DNA of 45,068 nt from Kocuria rosea subsp. polaris (GTDB lineage: Bacteria > Actinomycetota > Actinomycetes > Actinomycetales > Micrococcaceae): positions 111,148 through 156,215 of the forward strand of contig NZ_LQBK01000038.1 in the NCBI RefSeq assembly GCF_001483755.1, given 5' to 3'. Positions 40,093 to 45,068 of the stretch are shown one piece after another. Under the pieces are notes generated by a model. It was not told the DNA's origin. It saw nothing but the letters and a program-made list of their open reading frames with translations, and made no database searches. The position numbers and the translations under genes are program-made. Positions within the stretch are counted from its first letter, which is position 1, and each line of letters opens with the position of its first letter.

Positions 40093-41484
40093 TACTACAG
40101 TCGCGCTTGTGAGGGAATAGCTGTCCGTTTCATCATGGTGTGATGGGCGACAACGTGGTGGTGGCCGATGTGGCGGAGTGGGCCCAGGGGCTGGATGAGG
40201 TCGGGGGGTTGATCGGTGCGCGGTTCGCGAGGGCGGAGCCGCGGGCTAATGCGATGGCTTACCTGCAGGGGCTGCTCTCGGGCGTGGAGCGGAAGAACTC
40301 CTGGACCATCTCCGAACAAGCCGGCCAGAAGACACCGGATGCGATGCAACGGCTGCTCTCGACCACGGACTGGGACCCGGATGCGCTGCGCGATGACCTG
40401 CGGGCCTACGTGCTGTCCTACCTCGGGGACCCGGACGGGGTGCTGGTGGTGGACGAGACCGGGTTCCTCAAAAAGGGCACTCGCTCGGCCGGGGTCGCCC
40501 GCCAGTACTCGGGCACGGCCGGACGGACCGAGAACTGCCAGATCGGGGTGTTCCTCACCTACGCCACCGCCCTCGGGCGCACGTTCCTGGACCGGGAGCT
40601 GTATCTGCCCAAGGCCTGGACTGATGACCGACCCCGTTGCGCGGCCGCCGGCATTCCGGACGAACGCCGCTTCGCCACCAAGCCGGAACTGGCCGCGACC
40701 ATGATCGAGGCCGCCGTGGCCGGGCACGTACCAGCCCGATGGGTGACCGCTGATGCCGTCTACGGCCAGGCCTGGTCCTTCCGCCGGGCCGTGGAGGAGA
40801 CCGGCCTGCACTACGTGCTGGGCGTACCCTCCACCCAGGCCGTGGTGCCCAAGGCCGGGCCTCTGGCCTGGCACCAGGTGCGAGCCAAAGAGCTCATTGC
40901 GTCCCTACCCGCCCAGGCCTGGCGGGTACGCACGGCCGGAATCGGGAGCAAGGGAGAGCGACGGTATGGATGGGCCCGTGCCAGGATCAACGGCATGCTC
41001 GACCCTGACGGTGAGTACTGGCTGCTGGCCCGCCGCTCACTCAGCGACCCCACCGAGATCGCCTACTACCTCTGCTACGGGCCCCGACGGGTGAGCCTGG
41101 CCGAGCTGGCCCGGATCGCCGGGACCCGGTGGTCGATCGAGGAGACCTTCCAGACCGCCAAGGGCCAAACCGGACTCGACCAGTACCAGGTGCGCCAGTA
41201 CACCGGGTGGTACCGGCACATCACCCTAGCGATGCTCGCCCACGCCTTCCTCACCGTCACCCGCGCCCGGGCAGCGGCAAAAAGGGGGGCCGCCCCGGCG
41301 GTAGTGAACTGATCGCGCTGAGCCTGCCCGAGATCCGGCACCTGCTCGTCCTGCTGATCTGGGCCGCACCACCGGAGCCGCAGATCGTCCTGGACCGTTC
41401 CCGCTGGCGCCGTAAACACCAGCACCGCGCCAGGCAACATCACTACAGAGCCCACGGACATGCCCTACAAACGCGACTGTAGTA
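40093..41484 (+). mobile_element. IS701-family insertion sequence, 1392 bp
   Basis: The ends are 18-bp inverted repeats with one mismatch: TACTACAGTCGCGCTTGT at 40093-40110 and the complement of TACTACAGTCGCGTTTGT at 41467-41484. A TTAA duplication flanks it. It contains one DDE transposase. GC is much higher than in the apeA gene it interrupts, so it came from a host-like genome rather than from the apeA source. Confidence 0.92.
40143..41312 (+). CDS. IS701-family DDE transposase, C-terminus in the -1 frame
   Basis: A 389-aa transposase in the main frame. The DDE motifs are VVDETGFLKKG, WVTADAVYGQAW and WSIEETFQTAKGQTGLDQYQ. The main frame ends at 41312 after AAAKRGAAPAVVN. In the -1 frame the family's C-terminus follows: LIALSLPEIRHLLVLLIWAA, then RRKHQHRARQHHYRAHGH, ending at 41482 within the right repeat. 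The switch lies at A5G6 (about 41280-41290). Either a base was lost there or -1 slippage makes a ~446-aa product. GTG 40140 is an alternative start. Confidence 0.88.
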   Translation: MGDNVVVADVAEWAQGLDEVGGLIGARFARAEPRANAMAYLQGLLSGVERKNSWTISEQAGQKTPDAMQRLLSTTDWDPDALRDDLRAYVLSYLGDPDGVLVVDETGFLKKGTRSAGVARQYSGTAGRTENCQIGVFLTYATALGRTFLDRELYLPKAWTDDRPRCAAAGIPDERRFATKPELAATMIEAAVAGHVPARWVTADAVYGQAWSFRRAVEETGLHYVLGVPSTQAVVPKAGPLAWHQVRAKELIASLPAQAWRVRTAGIGSKGERRYGWARARINGMLDPDGEYWLLARRSLSDPTEIAYYLCYGPRRVSLAELARIAGTRWSIEETFQTAKGQTGLDQYQVRQYTGWYRHITLAMLAHAFLTVTRARAAAKRGAAPAVVN

Positions 41485-41488
41485 TTAA
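41485..41488. repeat. TTAA target duplication, right copy
   Basis: The second TTAA, immediately after the right inverted repeat. One copy must be dropped to restore the apeA frame. Confidence 0.8.
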
Positions 41489-42747
41489 GGCGATCTACGT
41501 AATATATGTCGTCGGCGAACATAGTCCTGTCGTAGGCCTCGAGGGCGGCAGCGCAACTGAAGAACAAGTCGCCTGCAAACATATCTACCGAGTACTTCGT
41601 CGCCATCACACGCGAGAGAGTTGACCTGTTCGCACTGGCAACCTCCAACCACTTGGTCACCTTCTCGGGACCACCGAAATCGTCCAGGTTGAAGATTACG
41701 TCGTTCTGACTGAGAGGCTTCTTCCGCTTAGCAGGACGAACGGCCCATTGCGCCCTATTGACGATCGCGGGGTAGTACTCCTTCTCTCCCAAAACTCGCT
41801 TGGTGTCTGGATGTCGGAAGACGACCTCTCGAAGGACCGACGGGCGTCCGATCGCGATCGTCAAGAGATCTTGTAGCGCTGAGCTCACCTTCATGTACTC
41901 TCCTGGTGCGCGCAGTGAGTCGGGCTCCACTACAAACTTGAAATCCTGGGTGAACCGAAGCTCAGTCCGACGGTCACCCCCCATCGTGTATGTGTGCGAG
42001 AAGCGAAGATTCTCACCGTCAGGTCCGGTGAACTTGACATCGGGGACATGGGAGATCTTGATTTGGTGAGCGATATCGGTGATGTTGCCTGCCTTCTCTT
42101 CTTTGAAGGTCATTGACTCCTCGAGCCCCGTCTCCATCACCCAATACGCCAGACCAAGCAGAGAAATCTGAGCACGACTGAACGCCACTTCTTCATCCAC
42201 CTCGAACAGCACGTTCGAGAAACTCTGATGGACGTGGATCCGTTCGGCCCCCACTCCCCCGAAGAGGTTCATAGTGGAAGCCAATTGAAAGCAGTCCTCG
42301 AGATCGTAGTTCGTTGTTCCCACCACGCCGTGAATACGCGGATACAACCCGTTCTGCTCGATGGACCCTCTGGTCATTTGAGTGACAGCTGAACCGTCAT
42401 CCCGTTGGGTGACCTCGGCGCCCGACCAAGGGTCGCGAAGACTACCGATCAGCCGCAACTCCTGCCGACCATTGCCGAATACGACCAGCGTCCCCGCTAC
42501 TTGCTTGTCAGGATTCTCTGGAAGCCACCAGAGACCATCCAACTTCTCCTTGGTCATGGGATACTCGCCCCGATCTCGTGCGTGTTGGTGAGTTGCTCGC
42601 CTTACCTCAGCCTACGCGTCGGCTATCCCACCCCTGCGTCTTTCGGCACAAGCGCTGCCTTCTTAGCGGCCGGCCCGCCTTCGTACCGGCCAGGGTATCT
42701 TAGCGAATTGTGCGCTTCCTGAAGCTAATGGCACGGACGTGCCGCTT

Positions 42748-42948
42748 TCAGCGACGAGCACGTGGCCTCTCCCATGACGGAGTCCGTACTCCAGCCTTGG
42801 ACGTGAGATGCCAGCACCGGCACGAACTGCAGAAATACGCCCCCTTGGGGCCATCAAGGCCGCGACTTGCGTAACGGCGGGCTATTGCCTTCATCGCAAC
42901 CACAGCAGTCCGACGGCTGGTGTAATGGACCTTCGAGCATTCCGACAT
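42748..42948 (-). CDS. small Cys/His (zinc-ribbon-like) protein
   Basis: A 66-aa basic protein: MSECSKVHY at the start, TAVVAMKAIARRYASRG in the middle, then YFCSSCRCWHLTSK, and a basic tail. CX2C with a following WHLTS is shared by small proteins common in actinobacterial mobile DNA. ATG 42948 follows GAGGAA at 6 nt. It lies 190 nt upstream of apeA on the same strand and is probably part of the element. The function is unknown. Confidence 0.65.
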   Translation of the reverse strand: MSECSKVHYTSRRTAVVAMKAIARRYASRGLDGPKGAYFCSSCRCWHLTSKAGVRTPSWERPRARR

Positions 42949-43141
42949 GACGATTCCTCGACTTGCCGTACTCGGCGGGCTCATATCCTGCCCGGTACGC
43001 GGTTCACACCTAACAGCGATCGGCCACTAAGGAACCTGGAGGCTCCACTTGCCGATCACCATAGCAAAGCGGACACGCCAGTGGCGTCGACCGCACACCG
43101 CATGTGGCTTTAACTCGAAGACGGTGTCTTGAGGTCTACCG
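42949..43141. other. gene-free right end of the element
   Basis: About 190 nt of mid-GC DNA before the candidate right att core. It should contain the promoter for the small Cys/His gene and perhaps attP-derived sequence. A short stem-loop with an anticodon-like CTCATAT at 42975-42991 is present but no full tRNA fold. Confidence 0.4.
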
Positions 43142-43151
43142 GGGTTGCCGA
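43142..43151. other. candidate right attachment core (attR)
   Basis: The second copy of GGGTTGCCGA, 20 nt beyond the stop codon of the NYN gene. To its right GC rises to the chromosomal level. Joining the left flank of attL to the right flank here gives an intact intergenic site between two convergent genes. Confidence 0.45.
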
Positions 43152-43171
43152 GACGGGTGCACCGTCGCGGG

Positions 43172-43894
43172 TCAGCGGCGGCGGCTGTCCCGCACCTGGA
43201 CCCCCGGGTTCTGCCGGCGGACGTCGAAGAGCCCGGTGGCCTCGATGAGGTCGCTGAGCTTGCGGTACCCGTAGTTGCGGGAGTCGAAGGAGGCCTGGTT
43301 GCCGATCTGCTGGCCGACCGCGCCGAGGTGCGCCCAGCCGTCGTCGCCGCTGGCGGCGTCCACCGCGCTGCGCAGCATCCGGACCAGCCGCGCGTCCCCG
43401 CGCAGAGCCTGCTGCGGGGCCGCCGCCGGCGCCTCCCCGGGCTTCTCCTCGGCGGGCTCCCCCAGGCTCTCCACGTAGGTGAACTGCGAGCAGGCGTTGA
43501 TGAACGGTTCCGGGGTCTGCCGCTGGCCGAAGCCGTAGACCTTGTGCCCGTCCGTGAGGATCCGCATGACCAGCGGTGTGAAGTCGGCGTCGCTGGAGAC
43601 GATCGCGAAGCCGTCGACCGATCCGGCGTAGAGGAGGTCCATGGCGTCGATCACCATGGCCATGTCCGAGGCGTTCTTGCCGGTGCTGTAGGCGAACTGC
43701 TGGATCGGGCGGATCGCGTACGCGTGCAGCACCGCCTCCCACTGCTGCAGGTGCGGGCTCTTCCAGTTGCCGTAGGCGCGCCGGACGTTCGCGGCGCCGT
43801 GGCGGGCCACCTCGGCGAGGACCACGTCGATCTTGGCCGCCGGGGCGTTGTCGGCGTCGATGAGCAGGGCGATGCGTTTTTCGTCGGTGTTCAC
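43172..43894 (-). CDS. NYN-domain RNase-like protein with LOTUS (OST-HTH) domain
   Basis: A 240-aa protein. Residues ~5-140 form a NYN (PIN-like) domain, with acidic residues in ALLIDADNAPAAKIDVVL, KNASDMAMVIDAMDLLYAG and AIVSSDADFTPLVMRI. Residues ~175-235 form an OST-HTH/LOTUS domain (SAVDAASGDDGWAHLGAVGQ, then SRNYGYRKLSDLIEATGLF). Such proteins are thought to bind and cut RNA. The GTG start 43894 lies 6 nt after CAGAGT on the minus strand, suggesting a leaderless mRNA. Confidence 0.87.
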   Translation of the reverse strand: MNTDEKRIALLIDADNAPAAKIDVVLAEVARHGAANVRRAYGNWKSPHLQQWEAVLHAYAIRPIQQFAYSTGKNASDMAMVIDAMDLLYAGSVDGFAIVSSDADFTPLVMRILTDGHKVYGFGQRQTPEPFINACSQFTYVESLGEPAEEKPGEAPAAAPQQALRGDARLVRMLRSAVDAASGDDGWAHLGAVGQQIGNQASFDSRNYGYRKLSDLIEATGLFDVRRQNPGVQVRDSRRR

Positions 43895-43900
43895 GCCTCG

Positions 43901-43906
43901 ACTCTG
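43901..43906 (-). promoter_or_regulatory. -10 CAGAGT of a leaderless mRNA (NYN gene)
   Basis: CAGAGT on the minus strand ends 6 nt before the GTG at 43894. The first base is off consensus, so this is the weakest of the set. Confidence 0.4.
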
Positions 43907-44001
43907 CCACGGACGGGGCCCGGGCGTTCCATGGGACGCGCGGCAGGGCGGCCTCGAGGACCCGCACGGGGTGCTCCGGAGCAGGGGGCGCAGGGACGGA
44001 G

Positions 44002-44140
44002 GCTTCCGTGCAGGGCACTCCGGAGCAAAGCGCTCAGGACAAGGTGCTCCCGTGCAGGGCAATCAGGAGCAGAGCACTCAGGACGGGGTGCTCCCGTGCA
44101 GGGGACTCAGGAGCAGAACGCTCACGAGCGGGGTGCTCAG
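44002..44140. repeat. 44-bp tandem repeat, about 3.2 copies
   Basis: Units start at 44002, 44045 and 44089 (43, 44 and 45 nt), with the start of a fourth at 44134. The second and third open with TGCTCCCGTGCAGGG, and all contain a GGAGCA motif. The repeat fills most of the gap between the ZIP and NYN genes and reaches into the ZIP stop codon. A fainter copy may lie before 44002. Confidence 0.65.
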
Positions 44141-44928
44141 GCGAGGGACAGGGCGAAGGACAGCGCGAAGCCCGACGCGGTGCTCAGGGCCACCGCCGGG
44201 CCGCCGTGCTCGTACGCCTCCGGCATCAGGGTGTCGGCCAGGGACGCGATCACGGCGCCGGCGGCGAAGGCCAGCGGCAGGGAGATCGTCTCGGGATCGC
44301 TGCCGGCCAGCGGGCCGGCGCCGACCAGCACGGCCAGCACCAGGAGCACGCCGCAGACCGTCCAGAGCAGCACGGCCTTGCCCCGGGACATGCCCTGTTC
44401 GCGCATCGAGGCGGCGCCGACCAGGGACTCGGGCAGGTTGGACACGAAGATGGCCGCGAGCAGCGCCAGCCCGCCCGTCCCCTCGGTGAGGGAGACGCCC
44501 AGGGCCACGTTCTCGGGCACGCCGTCGAGGGTGACGGCGGCCAGCAGGGCGAGCCCGGCCCCGCCGCTCGCAGAGGCCGCCGTCGGCGCCTTCCGGTCCG
44601 CGGCGGCATCGGTGTCCAGCTTGGCGCTGCCCTCCTGCTTCTCGGCGTCCTCGGCCCGGGGGCCCGGCTGCGCCCAGCGGTCCAGGAGGGCGCTCAGGGC
44701 CGTGAAGACCACGGCGCCGGCGAACAGCCCGACGACGGCCAGCGGCAGGCCGCCGCGCTCGTAGGCGTCCTCGAACAGCTCGAAGGCCAGCGCGGTGATG
44801 AGGGCGCCGGCGGCGAAGGACAGCAGGATGGCGAGCACGCGCTTGGGCAGCTCGAAGCGCACCCCTACCAGCGCCCCGATGACGAGGGCGCTCGAGGCGA
44901 CGATCCCGAAGAGCACGGTCTGGCCCAT
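44137..44928 (-). CDS. ZIP-family metal transporter
   Basis: A 263-aa membrane protein with about eight helices. Helices 1-3 include ALVIGALVGVRFELPKRVLA and SFAAGALITALAFELFEDAY; a charged loop at ~90-115 (AEDAEKQEGSAKLDTD) precedes TLDGVPENVALGVSLTEG and FVSNLPESLVGAASM, the two metal-site helices. The usual HxxPEG motif reads DxxPEN here, so the metal site differs from ZupT. ATG 44928 lies 6 nt after TACACT, so the mRNA is probably leaderless. The substrate metal is not clear. Confidence 0.84.
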   Translation of the reverse strand: MGQTVLFGIVASSALVIGALVGVRFELPKRVLAILLSFAAGALITALAFELFEDAYERGGLPLAVVGLFAGAVVFTALSALLDRWAQPGPRAEDAEKQEGSAKLDTDAAADRKAPTAASASGGAGLALLAAVTLDGVPENVALGVSLTEGTGGLALLAAIFVSNLPESLVGAASMREQGMSRGKAVLLWTVCGVLLVLAVLVGAGPLAGSDPETISLPLAFAAGAVIASLADTLMPEAYEHGGPAVALSTASGFALSFALSLA

Positions 44929-44934
44929 GACGGC

Positions 44935-44940
44935 AGTGTA
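44935..44940 (-). promoter_or_regulatory. -10 TACACT of a leaderless mRNA (ZIP gene)
   Basis: TACACT on the minus strand ends 6 nt before ATG 44928, identical in sequence and spacing to serB and the YpfJ-type gene. Confidence 0.6.
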
Positions 44941-45035
44941 GGAGCGCCTCCGGGTTCTGCACCCACAATCCGGAAGGTTACTGATGGAGATGTTGGAGCC
45001 CGAGGGCCGCCGGGACCCGGCACGACGACGGCGGC

Positions 45036-45068
45036 GGCCCGCCCGCCTCGGTGCGAGGTGGGCGGGCC
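45036..45068. terminator. 14-bp hairpin at the right edge
   Basis: Bases 45036-45049 pair with 45055-45068 (one G-U) around a 5-nt loop. It probably terminates a gene entering from the right; the window ends here. Confidence 0.5.

Larger units (their letters stand above)
39803..42557 (-). pseudogene. apeA: ApeA-type HEPN anti-phage protein, split by an IS
   Basis: The 5' part (42557 to 41485) and 3' part (40088 to 39803) lie either side of an IS701-type element. Removing the IS and one TTAA gives 1359 nt, a continuous 452-codon frame with stop: DDIYYVDR joins to LKRCAQRVGAPFTSLVC. The N-terminus (KLDGLWWLPENPDKQVAGT) and the middle (FSHTYTMGGDRRTELRFTQD) fit the ApeA N-terminal domain. The C-terminus is an Apea-type HEPN domain, with R386 and H391 in KKNRNTVAHHN as the Rx4H RNase motif. 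ApeA is a known defence protein thought to act by RNA cleavage. As inserted, the N-part runs 87 codons into IS antisense and lacks the HEPN active site, so it should be inactive. Confidence 0.88.
37160..43151 (+). mobile_element. ~6-kb integrative element (serine integrase + RC Rep + defence cargo)
   Basis: A block unlike its surroundings: lower GC, AT-rich codons, and genes typical of mobile DNA. It runs from a serine integrase next to one end, through a rolling-circle Rep with a small coupled gene, to an apeA anti-phage gene and a small Cys/His protein. The bounds rest on a 10-bp direct repeat. No conjugation, relaxase-like Tra or excisionase gene is present, so it is a minimal integrated plasmid or IME that probably moves with help. 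It separates two genes that would otherwise converge. Confidence 0.6.

Noticed and set aside
42955-43030. tRNA-like segment: a 5-bp stem around a CTCATAT loop (42975-42991) followed by GGTTCACACC.
   Set aside because: The loop resembles a CAT anticodon, but I could not find matching acceptor, D and T stems, so it is not a tRNA gene or tRNA att site.
37160-43151. Actinobacterial integrative and conjugative element (AICE).
   Set aside because: There is no FtsK-like transfer protein, no excisionase and no tyrosine integrase; only integrase and Rep are present.
44002-44140. Possible CRISPR array.
   Set aside because: The units are contiguous and themselves degenerate, with no spacers alternating with constant repeats and no cas genes nearby.

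Overview
The window is very GC-rich DNA with tightly packed genes, frequent GTG starts, many 4-nt start/stop overlaps and GC-rich hairpins without U-tracts. Gene content fits a high-GC actinobacterium. Glucosyl-3-phosphoglycerate synthase, a DUF3099 protein, SURF1, a BioYMN transporter and a zinc-free type-B L31 together suggest Micrococcaceae (Kocuria-like). The genus is an inference from content; no marker gene in the window fixes it.

Layout. (1) 0.1-5.2 kb: a SARP/BTAD-type regulator, a divergent aldehyde dehydrogenase / short-chain dehydrogenase pair, an unknown protein and an MpaB-type oxygenase. (2) 5.2-11.5 kb, all on the minus strand: a glycosyltransferase, an LCP-family cell-wall ligase, a permuted LplB-LplA lipoate ligase, ribosomal protein L31, a secreted AMIN-like protein and a SpoU-type RNA methyltransferase. 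(3) 11.7-18.2 kb: a TauE/SafE permease and an ABC ATPase divergent from serB, then a CitA/CitB-type two-component system, a small HTH protein and an amidohydrolase. (4) 18.3-21.9 kb: a flavin-linked oxidase and a group of small enzymes (RibD-like, two VOC proteins, SRPBCC). (5) 22.2-28.1 kb: fabG with a second SDR, DUF3099, a small Cys/His protein with SURF1, an ABC-F protein and a histidine phosphatase. (6) 28.3-32.4 kb: an overlapping four-gene operon starting with gpgS. The divergent histidine phosphatase is a plausible GpgP, so glucosylglycerate synthesis and a further sugar modification may be encoded here. (7) 32.6-37.0 kb: an AI-2E-type permease, bioYMN biotin uptake and a YpfJ-type zinc peptidase.

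(8) 37.16-43.15 kb is the accessory region: a compact integrative element of about 6 kb with lower GC and AT-richer codons. It carries a large serine integrase, a rolling-circle (HUH) Rep, a small Rep-coupled protein, a small Cys/His protein and an ApeA-type HEPN anti-phage gene. Its ends share a 10-bp identity that may be the att core. apeA is split by a 1392-bp IS701-family insertion with an 18-bp inverted repeat and a TTAA duplication. Removing the IS and one TTAA restores one open frame of 452 aa that ends in the HEPN Rx4H motif. The IS itself has its transposase C-terminus in the -1 frame after an A5G6 tract.

(9) 43.2-45.1 kb: a NYN/LOTUS protein and a ZIP metal transporter, separated by a 44-bp tandem repeat.

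At least eight genes have a TANNNT-like -10 hexamer 6-7 nt before the start codon, so leaderless mRNAs look common here.
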